Shown one piece after another: positions 16,107 through 24,323 of a DNA stretch of 64,000 nt. Position 1 is the first letter of the stretch. Each line of letters begins with the position of its first letter. Made by a program: the position numbers and the translations under genes. A model generated the notes under the pieces. It searched no databases. It had not been told where the DNA came from and saw only the letters and a list, made by a program, of their open reading frames with translations. The stretch comes from Pandoraea sp. PE-S2T-3 (lineage in GTDB: Bacteria > Pseudomonadota > Gammaproteobacteria > Burkholderiales > Burkholderiaceae), in the NCBI RefSeq assembly GCF_002179965.1, contig NZ_NGUQ01000037.1:620001-684000 (forward strand), in the 5' to 3' direction.

Positions 16107-17426
16107 ATGTCCTGGCTGAACTCACTGTCGAAGAACGAGAAGCGTGCCTTCGCGGGCACCTTCATCGGCCACACGGTCGACGTCTACGACTTCATGATTT
16201 ATTCGTTTCTCATCCCGGTGCTGCTGACGACCTGGAGCATGAGCAAGGCGACGGCGGGCAGTATCGTCACGTACACGCTGATTGCTTCGCTGGTCGGGGC
16301 TATCGGGGCAGGGCTGCTCGCCGACCGTTACGGCCGCGTGCGCATTCTGCGCTGGACCATCGCCTTGTTTGCGCTTGCCTGTTTTGCCTGCGGTCTCACC
16401 AACTCGCCCACGCAATTGGCCGTGTTCCGCATCATTCAGGGCTTGGGCTTCGGCGGGGAGTCGTCGTTGTGCATGGTGCTCGTCATGGAGACCATTCGTA
16501 ACCCGGCCCATCGCGGCAAGTTCTCGGGCTTCACCGCCAGCAGCTATTCGTTCGGCTGGGCGCTCGCGGCCATTGCGTATAGCGTGATCTTCAATTGGCT
16601 GTCGCCGGAATGGGCATGGCGTGTGTGTCTGTTCATCGGCGTGGCACCCGCACTGCTGGTGTTCTGGCTGCGTCGCAATCTCGAAGAACCGGAGGCCTTT
16701 ACCCGCACGCTCGCGGAACGTAGCAAGACAAGCCCGCTCAAGACATTGCGTGGCGTGTTCAGCGGCCCACTGCTGGCTCGCACGTTCCTGTGCAGCCTGC
16801 TCTCAGGGGGCATGCTCGGCGCGTATTACGCCATTGCTACGTGGATGCCGACTTGGCTCAAGACGGAACGGGGCCTCTCGGTGACCGGCACCGGCATGTG
16901 GCTGGCGATCACCATCGTGGGCTCGATCGTGGGTTACGCCGTGGGCGCCTGGTGCACGGACAAGCTGGGCCGCCGGCCGACGTACATCCTGTTCGCGCTC
17001 GGGGCATTTGTGATGAGCATCGCGTACATGCTGATTCCGGCGCCCATGCCCGTCATGATGGTGCTCGGCTTCCTGATGGGCGTGTTGATGCAAGGCACCT
17101 TTGCCGGTGTGGCAGCAACGATTTCAGAGACGTATCCGCACGAGATTCGCGCAACCGGCTATGGCGTGGCTTACAACGCCGGACGTGTCATCGGCTCGTT
17201 CTTCCCGTTCATGGCAGGCTGGCTTGCCACGGGGCATACGACGCTCACACTGGCCATTCCGATCGTTGCCGCAGTGGGTTACGGCATGGTGATCGTCGCT
17301 GCGTGGCTGCTGCCCGAGACAAACGGCATTGCGCTTGACGCGATCGAACCCGCATACACCGGCACGGCAGACACGGCCAGCGCCACGTCTTCGCCCATGG
17401 CCCACGCCGTCCGTAACCGGACATAA
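16107..17426 (+). CDS. MFS metabolite:H+ symporter (sugar/organic acid porter type)
   Basis: A 439-residue carrier with about 12 hydrophobic helices. MFS loop motifs are visible: GLLADRYGRVRIL after helix 2 and CTDKLGRRPTYI after helix 8. It starts MSWLNSLSKNEKRAFAGTFIGHTVDVYDFMIYSF, the opening usual in NanT/aromatic-acid symporters. TAAGGAGGACACC precedes the ATG. It follows the amidase by 57 bases and should import the compound handled by the cluster. Confidence 0.88.
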   Translation: MSWLNSLSKNEKRAFAGTFIGHTVDVYDFMIYSFLIPVLLTTWSMSKATAGSIVTYTLIASLVGAIGAGLLADRYGRVRILRWTIALFALACFACGLTNSPTQLAVFRIIQGLGFGGESSLCMVLVMETIRNPAHRGKFSGFTASSYSFGWALAAIAYSVIFNWLSPEWAWRVCLFIGVAPALLVFWLRRNLEEPEAFTRTLAERSKTSPLKTLRGVFSGPLLARTFLCSLLSGGMLGAYYAIATWMPTWLKTERGLSVTGTGMWLAITIVGSIVGYAVGAWCTDKLGRRPTYILFALGAFVMSIAYMLIPAPMPVMMVLGFLMGVLMQGTFAGVAATISETYPHEIRATGYGVAYNAGRVIGSFFPFMAGWLATGHTTLTLAIPIVAAVGYGMVIVAAWLLPETNGIALDAIEPAYTGTADTASATSSPMAHAVRNRT

Positions 17427-17506
17427 AGCGGTCGACTGATTTCCATCGTTATCGCGGAATAGACCCCGCACACGTAATTCACTGGATTGGCATTTTTCCA
17501 AAAACT

Positions 17507-17519
17507 GTATACAGTGTAC
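17507..17519. promoter_or_regulatory. GntR-regulon operator copy 2 (oxidase unit)
   Basis: GTATACAGTGTAC, 69 bases before the diiron-oxidase start; CGAAATGACA follows directly. It matches copies 1, 3 and 4, and lies in the promoter region of the longest unit of the cluster (17589-21412). Confidence 0.65.
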
Positions 17520-17588
17520 GAAATGACAATTCGAAGCCCGGCATCCCACGATGCGCAGGCTTATCCACTTGAAACCAAGGAGTCTGAA

Positions 17589-18320
17589 ATGGCAGAGCTG
17601 ATGGACCGCGAGACTTTCCGTGCGGCACTCGAAGAAGCAATCAAGGGCAAGAGCGCGAACAAGGCACCGTTCAGCGTGGCGTGGGCGAGCGGCAAGCTCT
17701 CGCGTGCGCATCTCGCTCGCTGGGCTGAAAACCACTACCACTACGTGGGGCCGTTCGCCGATTACCTCGGCTATCTGTATGCCCGCACGCCGGACCATAT
17801 GACCGAGGCGAAGGATTTCCTGCTCGCCAACATGTACGAGGAGGAAATCGGGGGCGATCGCCACACCGACTTGCTGATCCGTTTCGCCGAAGCCTGCGGG
17901 ACGACCCGTGAGCGCGTGGTGAACCCCGACAACATGTCGCCGACCACGCGGGGCCTGCAAAGCTGGTGCTACGCCGTCGCCATGCGCGAAGACCCGGTGG
18001 TCGCGGTTGCCGGGCTGGTCGTCGGGCTGGAGTCGCAGGTGCCGTCGATTTATCGCAAGCAGACGCCCACGCTGCGCGACACGTACAAGTTCACCGACGA
18101 GGAAGTCGAGTTCTTCGACCTGCACATCGTCTCGGACGAGATTCACGGCGAGCGTGGCTATCAGATCGTGCTGGAGAACGCGAACACGCCGGAGTTGCAG
18201 CAGCGCTGCCTGAAGATTTGCGAAATCGGTGCGCAAATGCGCCTGCTCTATACGACGGCGCTCTACTACGACTACGTCGAAAACGAAATTCCGCTGCCCG
18301 AACTGGGCCTTGCGGCTTAA
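17589..18320 (+). CDS. Heme-oxygenase-like diiron oxidase/oxygenase (TenA/PqqC/CADD fold)
   Basis: A 243-residue all-helical protein of the iron-containing redox enzyme group. A complete six-residue iron ligand set can be read: Glu85 and His92 (MYEEEIGGDRH), Glu148 (GLESQ), His179, Asp183 and His186 (DLHIVSDEIHGE). The spacings +7 within the first pair and 0/+4/+7 in the last trio are those of CADD-type enzymes. It therefore probably activates O2 at a diiron centre, unlike cofactor-free PqqC or TenA. The start at 17589 follows AAGGAG; a longer frame from 17487 would include the operator. Ferredoxins and a reductase in the same regulon could supply electrons. The substrate is unknown; C-N or C-C bond oxidation are both known in this fold. 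Confidence 0.8.
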   Translation: MAELMDRETFRAALEEAIKGKSANKAPFSVAWASGKLSRAHLARWAENHYHYVGPFADYLGYLYARTPDHMTEAKDFLLANMYEEEIGGDRHTDLLIRFAEACGTTRERVVNPDNMSPTTRGLQSWCYAVAMREDPVVAVAGLVVGLESQVPSIYRKQTPTLRDTYKFTDEEVEFFDLHIVSDEIHGERGYQIVLENANTPELQQRCLKICEIGAQMRLLYTTALYYDYVENEIPLPELGLAA

Positions 18321-18335
18321 GCGGCATCCGGCGAC

Positions 18336-18360
18336 CCCGCGCCGTCGTGGCGCGGGTTTT
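18336..18360 (+). terminator. Rho-independent terminator/attenuator after the oxidase gene
   Basis: CCCGCGCC-GTCGT-GGCGCGGG followed by TTTT: an 8-bp GC stem, 5-base loop and T tract, 15 bases after the oxidase stop and 29 bases before the aldehyde dehydrogenase start. It should partly uncouple the oxidase from the downstream genes and allow its higher expression. Confidence 0.75.
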
Positions 18361-18388
18361 CAAGCCCTTTTGCAGGACCGTTGCATTC

Positions 18389-19843
18389 ATGACAACCGTT
18401 CCAACGTTTCTGAACTACATCGACGGCGAATGGTGTGCGAGCCGCTCGGGCACCACCTTCGAGAACGTCAATCCGGCCGACACGCGCGACGTGGTCGGAC
18501 AGTTTCAAGCCTCGGGCGAGGCTGACGCACAAGCCGCCGTGCGCGCCGCCGCCGCCGCGTTCGCCAGTTGGAAACGCCTCTCGACGGGAGCCCGCGCCAA
18601 GATTCTGTTGAGCGCCAGCGCCTATCTGGAACAGCACGCCGCACGCTTTGGCGAAGAGCTCACGCGCGAGGAGGGCAAGCAGAAAAGCCTCGCGACCGAT
18701 GAGTTCATGCGCGCGGCCCAGACAATTCGGTACTACGCGATCGAAGCGCAGTCGTACGGCGGTGAGACCTTCCCCAACGATGACGCCGACATGACGGTCT
18801 ATACGGTGCGCGAGCCGTTGGGTGTGGTGACGGTCATCTCGCCATGGAACTTCCCCGTGTCGATTCCGGCGCGAAAGATTGCCCCGGCGCTCATCTGCGG
18901 TAACACCGTGGTATTCAAACCGGCTTCTGACGCACCGTTGAGCGGACTGCGTCTGACCGAAGCCTTCGTGCAGGCCGGTATCCCCAAGGGCGTGCTGAAC
19001 TTCGTCACGGGCAGTGCCAGCGCGGTGGGGCCGGTATTGGTCGGCGCTCGGGAAGTGAAAGCGATCTCGTTCACGGGATCGACCTCGGCTGGCGAACAGA
19101 TCCACCGAGCGGCGTCGATGTCGACGCGTACCCAGATGGAACTCGGCGGCAAGAACCCGCTGATCGTGCTCGATGCGCAAGACATCGAGCGCGCCGTCGA
19201 TCTCACGGTCAAGGGCGGTTTCTCTCTCTCCGGTCAGGCATGCACCGGCACGAGCCGTGTGCTCGTTGCGCGGCAGATTCGTGCCGCGTTTGTCGAACGC
19301 CTGGCCGCTCGAACCGCCTCGCTCAAGATCGGCAACGGACTGCAACCCGGCATCGACATCGGCCCGCTGGCCACGGCCGGGCAGTTGCGCACGGTGCTTG
19401 ATTACATCGAGATCGGCAAGCGCGAAGCGACGCTGGTCTGCGGCGGTGAGCAACTCACGCACGACGTCTACGCGTACGGCTATTTCGTCACGCCGGCCAT
19501 CTTCACTGACGTGCCACGCGATGCGCGGATTGCACGGGAAGAGATTTTCGGCCCGGTCATTGCGGTGATCGATGTCGACGGTTACGACGACGCCCTCGCG
19601 GTCGCCAACGATAGCGACTACGGTCTCGCGGCCTCGCTGGTGACTCAGGACGTCCGCCTGATGCATCGCTTCGCCAATGACATCGAAGCCGGCACGGTGA
19701 AGATCAATCGCACGACCACCGGCAATCTCGTCAATGCGCCGTTTGGCGGTCTCAAGCAGTCGAGCACGGCCACGTTCCGTGAATCGGGGCGCGACGGGCT
19801 TGAGTTCTATCAGCAGATCAAGACGGTCTATCGCGGCGTCTGA
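18389..19843 (+). CDS. NAD(P)-dependent aldehyde dehydrogenase
   Basis: A 484-residue ALDH-superfamily enzyme. The general base Glu251 lies in MELGGKNP and the catalytic Cys285 in SGQACTGTSRV. SPWNFPVSIPARKIAPALICGNTVVFKPA is the cofactor-binding stretch. It oxidises an aldehyde to a carboxylate in the cytosol and resembles ketoglutarate- or succinate-semialdehyde-type dehydrogenases in length. The start at 18389 (MTTVPTFLNYIDGEW) is the canonical ALDH opening. It likely acts on an aldehyde released by the oxygenase step; the true substrate is unknown. Confidence 0.88.
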   Translation: MTTVPTFLNYIDGEWCASRSGTTFENVNPADTRDVVGQFQASGEADAQAAVRAAAAAFASWKRLSTGARAKILLSASAYLEQHAARFGEELTREEGKQKSLATDEFMRAAQTIRYYAIEAQSYGGETFPNDDADMTVYTVREPLGVVTVISPWNFPVSIPARKIAPALICGNTVVFKPASDAPLSGLRLTEAFVQAGIPKGVLNFVTGSASAVGPVLVGAREVKAISFTGSTSAGEQIHRAASMSTRTQMELGGKNPLIVLDAQDIERAVDLTVKGGFSLSGQACTGTSRVLVARQIRAAFVERLAARTASLKIGNGLQPGIDIGPLATAGQLRTVLDYIEIGKREATLVCGGEQLTHDVYAYGYFVTPAIFTDVPRDARIAREEIFGPVIAVIDVDGYDDALAVANDSDYGLAASLVTQDVRLMHRFANDIEAGTVKINRTTTGNLVNAPFGGLKQSSTATFRESGRDGLEFYQQIKTVYRGV

Positions 19844-19874
19844 CGCCCATTTTCTACGACATTTCTCATCAGCC

Positions 19875-20354
19875 ATGAAGCCATTTTTCAAACTCGAACT
19901 TGCCGAAGCCCGGCACATGATTGCAGCCGCCGTTGCCCGCTCGCAGAACATCGGTGTGCTCGAATCGATCTGCGTGGTCGACGAAGGCGGGTTCCCGCTG
20001 GCGCTGGAGCGCATGGACGGCGGGCGCATTACCGGGCCGCAGATCGCATGGAATAAAGCCTTTACGGCCGCAGGTCATAAGCGCTCGACGCACCTGTTCA
20101 CCACGCCGCCCAATGGGCCTGCGCTGCCGGGCAATGAAGCGTTTGGCATCCAGTGGAGCTTCGAAGGGAAATTTGCCGCCTTCGTCGGGGGATTCCCGAT
20201 CGTGGTCGACAACCAGGTCGTGGGCGGCATCGGCCTGTCGGGCGGCAATGGCGAACAGGACACACAGGCCGGGCTCGCAGGCCTCGCAGCATTGCAGGAT
20301 CTGCTGCGCCAGAGTGGACGGGAAGTGCTCGTCCAGGCCGATATCAAGCTTTGA
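19875..20354 (+). CDS. GlcG/HbpS-family protein (DUF336)
   Basis: A 159-residue protein of the GlcG/HbpS family: ICVVDEGGFPLALERMDGG, AWNKAFTAAGHKRST and GGFPIVVDNQVVGGIGLSGG are the family blocks. Members bind heme or corrinoids (HbpS, PduO C-domain) or accompany catabolic oxidases (GlcG), and their enzymatic role is mostly unclear. It has no signal peptide. It lies between the aldehyde dehydrogenase and the flavo-iron-sulfur reductase, 14 bases before the latter, so it may be an accessory of the redox chain. Function beyond the family is unknown. Confidence 0.8.
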   Translation: MKPFFKLELAEARHMIAAAVARSQNIGVLESICVVDEGGFPLALERMDGGRITGPQIAWNKAFTAAGHKRSTHLFTTPPNGPALPGNEAFGIQWSFEGKFAAFVGGFPIVVDNQVVGGIGLSGGNGEQDTQAGLAGLAALQDLLRQSGREVLVQADIKL

Positions 20355-20368
20355 CGCAGGGGGCGCGC

Positions 20369-21412
20369 GTGAGCTATCGAATCACATGGATCGAAGCGCA
20401 GCAAAGCTTCGAGGCGACGCCGGATGAAACCGTACTTGAAGCGGCGCGGCGCGCTGGCGTTGTGCTGCCGTCCGAGTGCGAGTTTGGCGGTTGCGGCACC
20501 TGCCGCGTCAATGTGCGGCAGGGGCAAGTGCATTACGACGAACATCCGCCCGCGTTGTCGCAAGAGGAAGCTGACGCCGGTGACGCACTCCTGTGTCAGG
20601 CGCATGCATGCTCCGACCTCGCGATCAGTACCGAGCGGGTGCTCGCGGCGCCCGAACCGGCACGCCGCCGGAAGGCGAGGGTGCTGCACAAGGAATCGTT
20701 GACGGACGACGTGACCCGTCTCGTGCTCACCTTCGCCGACGATACGCCGTGGGGGTTCCGCCCCGGGCAGTACCTCAACGTGTTGCCGGGCGATACCGGG
20801 CCCCGGAGTTTTTCGATCGCGTCCGCGCTTGATGCCGCCCGGGTGGACGGTGCGAATGCGGCGACGTCACTGGAACTGCATATCCGCAAGATCGACGGAG
20901 GCCTCTTTACTCAGACGCGTCTGAGCGCACTTCGCCCCGGCGACACGCTTGACGTCGAGGCGCCGCTCGGCGGGTTCGGGTATCACGAGGATGACTACCG
21001 GCCCATCGTGATGGTCGCGACGGGCACGGGGATCGCACCGTTGCGCAGCATGCTCGCGGGCATGCTGGCCAGTGGCGATACCCCGCCGATCGATTTGTAT
21101 TGGGGCGGGCGGACACCGTCAGCGCTTTATCTGCATGACGAACTGACGCAACTCGCCGAACAACACGAAGACTTCCGCTATGTACCGGTGCTGTCGCGGC
21201 CGGATAGTGCGTGGCAGGGGGCTCGCGGGTATGTGCAGGACGCCGTGCTGTCAGATCATCCCGATCTGTCGGAGCACGCGCTGTACCTGTGTGGCTCTCC
21301 GGTCATGATTGAGGATGCGCGTCGTGCGTTCATCGCCCAAGGGGCCAGCGTCCGCTATGTATATGTCGACAGTTTCACGTTCCAGCACGTGCCGGTTGAC
21401 GTCGCTGCGTGA
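20369..21412 (+). CDS. 2Fe-2S/FAD oxidoreductase (oxygenase electron-transfer component)
   Basis: A 347-residue three-domain reductase like BenC/MmoC. The N-terminal plant-type ferredoxin has CEFGGCGTC plus a later Cys in LLCQAHA. The FAD-binding barrel has GPRSFSIASA, and the NAD-binding domain has MVATGTGIAPLRSML and LYLCGSPVMIEDARR. It passes electrons from NAD(P)H to an oxygenase. The GTG at 20369 is chosen: GACGCAGGGGG lies just upstream, and the next usable start would cut into the ferredoxin domain. With the diiron oxidase and two ferredoxins in the same regulon, it most likely feeds that oxidase. Confidence 0.85.
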   Translation: MSYRITWIEAQQSFEATPDETVLEAARRAGVVLPSECEFGGCGTCRVNVRQGQVHYDEHPPALSQEEADAGDALLCQAHACSDLAISTERVLAAPEPARRRKARVLHKESLTDDVTRLVLTFADDTPWGFRPGQYLNVLPGDTGPRSFSIASALDAARVDGANAATSLELHIRKIDGGLFTQTRLSALRPGDTLDVEAPLGGFGYHEDDYRPIVMVATGTGIAPLRSMLAGMLASGDTPPIDLYWGGRTPSALYLHDELTQLAEQHEDFRYVPVLSRPDSAWQGARGYVQDAVLSDHPDLSEHALYLCGSPVMIEDARRAFIAQGASVRYVYVDSFTFQHVPVDVAA

Positions 21413-21458
21413 GGGCGTCGGGCAGGCAATGTTGTGTTGTATAGTCATTATATAAACG

Positions 21459-21471
21459 GTATACAGTATAC
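21459..21471. promoter_or_regulatory. GntR-regulon operator copy 3 (ferredoxin unit)
   Basis: GTATACAGTATAC, the most symmetric of the four copies, 29 bases before the first ferredoxin start. CGTAATGACG follows, matching the extended downstream AATG seen at the other copies. Confidence 0.68.
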
Positions 21472-21500
21472 GTAATGACGTTTGAGTCTCAGGAGGATGC

Positions 21501-21812
21501 ATGCCAGTCGTCGTGTTTCGCCGGAACGGGCAAACGTACCGGGAAGAAGTGAAGGCCAATACCAACCTCGTCGTGCGCGCGGGCATCAAGCAGTTCCCGT
21601 TCCCGCATTTGCGCTACGAGTGCGGCATGGGCAAATGCGCTCGCTGCGCCTGCCGGGTTTTGTCTGGTGAAGAACATTTGCCGGCGCCCAACTGGAAAGA
21701 GAAGAAGCAATTGGGCGATCGGCTCGACGCGGGTTTCCGGCTTGTCTGCCAGCTTTGGATCGAACACGACATTGAACTGGAGCAGGCCGACGACCTGCCG
21801 GCGGCGCTCTGA
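21501..21812 (+). CDS. 2Fe-2S ferredoxin
   Basis: A 103-residue plant-type ferredoxin. CGMGKCARC near residues 43-51 and a fourth Cys in RLVCQLW complete the CX4CX2C...C cluster site. AGGAGGATGC precedes the start. It is the first gene of a unit with a second ferredoxin and a hydrolase under operator copy 3. It should shuttle single electrons, probably from the reductase at 20369 to the diiron oxidase. Confidence 0.85.
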   Translation: MPVVVFRRNGQTYREEVKANTNLVVRAGIKQFPFPHLRYECGMGKCARCACRVLSGEEHLPAPNWKEKKQLGDRLDAGFRLVCQLWIEHDIELEQADDLPAAL

Positions 21813-21851
21813 TCGCAGCCCAGAGCAGGGTATCTGCAACGAGGAAAGCGA

Positions 21852-22445
21852 ATGTACATCGTATTGACGAGCCGGCCGGGCGAGTATCGCAGCGAGCCGA
21901 CTACGGGCATCACCCCCGTCGAAACCCATGACTATTTCTACGGCACGCGGCATGTCGCGGCGTTTGTCGTCGCGAAGCTGGACGGGCAGGCACGCGTGAA
22001 GATTGTCGAAGAAGCCTCGCCGCACGGCGAAAATCTGGTGCCAACCAAGTTCTTCGAAAAGTTTGAAAGCGTGTCTGCTGCCGTGGCCTCGCTCGAAGGG
22101 CTGGTCGGGCACGGTCACGCGCAAGCCCGGCTCAGTCGCCGCGAGCCGGCGCCACCGGTCGCCGCCACCGTGCAGATCACCTTTCTCAGCAATGGCAGCA
22201 AGTGCGTCGAGGCACCGCCGAACAGCAACCTGTTGCGTGTGTCCTTGCGCGAGAAGGGGGGCATTCCGTTCAAGTGCGGCGGTGGGCTGTGCGGCACGTG
22301 TCGTTGCCGGGTCGAGATCGGCCGCGAACATACGGATGAAGTCAAACAGAAGGAGCGCCGTCACCTCAGCCCAGAAGACCTTGAGAACGGCTACCGGATG
22401 GCGTGTCAGACCTTTATCAACGGCGACGTGAGCGTGTCATGGTGA
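21852..22445 (+). CDS. 2Fe-2S ferredoxin with extra N-terminal domain
   Basis: A 197-residue protein. Residues about 110-197 are a plant-type ferredoxin domain (CGGGLCGTCRC plus a Cys in YRMACQTF). The first 95 residues (MYIVLTSRPGEYRSE..., VETHDYFYGTRHVAAFVV, KFFEKFESVSAAVASLEGL) are a separate domain I do not recognise. The stop overlaps the start of the next gene by 7 bases, suggesting coupled translation. Having two ferredoxins, one with an added domain, is unusual and may mark distinct electron routes or docking to the oxidase. Confidence 0.8.
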   Translation: MYIVLTSRPGEYRSEPTTGITPVETHDYFYGTRHVAAFVVAKLDGQARVKIVEEASPHGENLVPTKFFEKFESVSAAVASLEGLVGHGHAQARLSRREPAPPVAATVQITFLSNGSKCVEAPPNSNLLRVSLREKGGIPFKCGGGLCGTCRCRVEIGREHTDEVKQKERRHLSPEDLENGYRMACQTFINGDVSVSW

Positions 22446-23404
22446 GCGAAATGAACCGTTTGACCGAACCGTTCGGGGCATTGCCGCTTGAGCAACAACG
22501 CCAGATGCTGGATCTCGGGCCGCGTTGGAACGACGACATCATGGCGCACCGCAAGGCCGTCATCGACTGCTATTCGCCGGTGCTCGCCGTGGCGCCGAAG
22601 AGTCCTCATGTGGCGCGGGATCTCGCGTACGGGACGCATCCCCGGCAAGTCCTCGATGTTTTCGCACCGGTCGTAGGGGCAGGGGCGAGCGACGCCGAAG
22701 GCTTGCGTGACGCCGTGCTGTTCGTGCACGGCGGCGCGTTCGTGCGCGGAAACAAGAGTGTGAACGGCGAGATTTACGACAACGTTTGTCACTGGTTTGC
22801 CCGGCAAGGGTTCGTTGCCATCAATGTGGAATATCGGCTGGCCGACGATGCACCTTGGCCGGGCGGTGCACAAGATACGGCACAGGCGCTCGCCTGGGTG
22901 CGCGAACATGCGGCTGAATTGCGCATCGATCCCGCCCGTATTTTTCTCATCGGCCATTCGGCGGGCGGTACTCACGCGGCAGGGTGTCTGTTCGATCCTG
23001 CGCTGACGTCGGCGCATGGTGAGCGGGGAGCAGACGTCGCGGGGCTTGTCCTGATCAGCGCACGCTTGTTCGCCGACGTCGACCCGCGCAATCCCAATGC
23101 CAACCCGGTGCGCGCCTACTTCGGTACGGACGAGACGCGATACGCCGAACGGTCGCCGCTCATACATGCTGCGCGCCACCCGGTGCCGACGATGATCGCC
23201 GTCGCCGAGTATGAAAACCGGTTTCTCGACGACTACGGCGCGGCATTCTTCCAGCGGCTGTTGCGCGAGCGAGGTGTCGCGCCCCGGTTCGTGCAACTGC
23301 GCGGTCATAACCATACGTCGATCGTGGCCCACTTCAACTCCGGCGAAGACTGGCTGGGACGCGAGATTCTGGCATTCATGGCAGCGGTGCCGCGCCGCGA
23401 CTGA
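22439..23404 (+). CDS. Alpha/beta hydrolase (kynurenine formamidase/HSL-like)
   Basis: A 321-residue esterase/amidase-like hydrolase. The oxyanion motif HGGAF (in LFVHGGAFVRGN), the nucleophile motif GHSAGG and a late His in LRGHNHTS give the expected fold and triad. The length and EYRLA/PWPGGAQD blocks resemble kynurenine-formamidase-like hydrolases. The start overlaps the ferredoxin stop (ATGGTGA), so the genes are translationally coupled. It may hydrolyse an ester, lactone or formamide formed in the pathway. Confidence 0.8.
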   Translation: MVSEMNRLTEPFGALPLEQQRQMLDLGPRWNDDIMAHRKAVIDCYSPVLAVAPKSPHVARDLAYGTHPRQVLDVFAPVVGAGASDAEGLRDAVLFVHGGAFVRGNKSVNGEIYDNVCHWFARQGFVAINVEYRLADDAPWPGGAQDTAQALAWVREHAAELRIDPARIFLIGHSAGGTHAAGCLFDPALTSAHGERGADVAGLVLISARLFADVDPRNPNANPVRAYFGTDETRYAERSPLIHAARHPVPTMIAVAEYENRFLDDYGAAFFQRLLRERGVAPRFVQLRGHNHTSIVAHFNSGEDWLGREILAFMAAVPRRD

Positions 23405-23426
23405 GCCCACCGGCACACCCCGTATC

Positions 23427-23439
23427 GTGTACAGTCTAC
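23427..23439. promoter_or_regulatory. GntR-regulon operator copy 4 (regulator's own promoter)
   Basis: GTGTACAGTCTAC, followed by AAAATGCCG, 68 bases before the GntR start. It is the least symmetric copy and points to autoregulation of the GntR gene. Confidence 0.6.
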
Positions 23440-23507
23440 AAAATGCCGTGCGCTGCTAGAATGCTGCGCAATATCGTCGTAACGACAGGTTTGTGGAGAT
23501 TGGAATT

Positions 23508-24182
23508 ATGGTGCGGGGAGCCACAGGGGCAAACGGACGCGAGCCGATCATGCATCAGCAATTGTCGGATCTGGTGATCAGCCGTTTGCGCGCCTCGATT
23601 ACGTCGGGAGAGTACAAGCCGGGGGACCGGCTGGTCGAAGGCCGCATTGCCGAAGAGCTCGATGTCTCGCGCGTCCCGGTGAGAGAGGCGTTGCGTGCAT
23701 TGGCGGTCGAGGGGCTGGTCGAGGTACGGCCGCGCCACGGTGCGGTGGTCGCCTCGTTCGACCCGGCCTCGGCGCGCGAGCTGGTGCAGATTCGCGCCAC
23801 GCTTGAAGGGCTCAACGCCCGTCTGGCAGCGGAGCGTTGCACACCGGAACTGGTCAAGAAAATCGAAAAAGTCTTGCAGGAAGGCAACGCCAAAGTCGCC
23901 GCAGGAGAGACCGCCAGTCTGTTGGAGCTCAATGCCCGCTTTCACGATCTGCTGTACACCGCAGGCGCCAACTCGATGCTCGCCGACCTGATGCGCTCGA
24001 TGCGTGATCGCTCGCGCATGCTTTTCGTGAATGCCAACGACGAAGAAGTGCGCATCACGTGGGAAGAGCACGCCGCGATCCTTCGGGCGGTCCAGTCCGG
24101 TGACGCGGCATTTGCGGCGCTGCTCGCCGAGCGGCACGTCACGCGGGCGGCTCAGTACTATCTCGATCATATGGCGCGTTGA
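23508..24182 (+). CDS. GntR-family regulator with FCD domain
   Basis: A 224-residue FadR-type regulator. The N-terminal winged helix (GEYKPGDRLVEGRIAEELDVSRVPVREALRALAVEGLVEVRPRHGAVV) is followed by an all-helical FCD effector domain with LELNARFHDLLYTAGAN and EEHAAILRAVQSGD, where His residues usually bind a metal and a carboxylate ligand. The ATG at 23508 is chosen because GGAG is 8 bases upstream; the GTG at 23493 lacks a ribosome site. It closes the cluster and is the best candidate to bind all four GTATACAGTATAC-type sites, with an organic-acid inducer. Confidence 0.85.
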   Translation: MVRGATGANGREPIMHQQLSDLVISRLRASITSGEYKPGDRLVEGRIAEELDVSRVPVREALRALAVEGLVEVRPRHGAVVASFDPASARELVQIRATLEGLNARLAAERCTPELVKKIEKVLQEGNAKVAAGETASLLELNARFHDLLYTAGANSMLADLMRSMRDRSRMLFVNANDEEVRITWEEHAAILRAVQSGDAAFAALLAERHVTRAAQYYLDHMAR

Positions 24183-24244
24183 TCGTCGATATCCGAAAAA
24201 GAGAATTAAAAGATATTTTCGGTAATTTAAATTATCTCCTTGCC

Positions 24245-24274
24245 TTTGAATGGCGGAAACACTTGCCATTCAAA
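24245..24274. repeat. 10-bp inverted repeat upstream of the autotransporter
   Basis: TTTGAATGGC-(10)-GCCATTCAAA, a perfect inverted repeat 62 bases after the GntR stop. It could be the GntR terminator (no T tract follows) or an operator for the autotransporter. The 24183-24482 gap holds no supported gene. Confidence 0.5.
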
Positions 24275-24323
24275 ACAACGGCAACCTAGAATCGGCAAAG
24301 CCTTCAAGGCGCCAATGGCTTTC

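Noticed and set aside
17589-18320. Thiaminase TenA or PqqC
   Set aside because: The six iron ligands of diiron HDO enzymes are present and no thiamine or PQQ genes are nearby.
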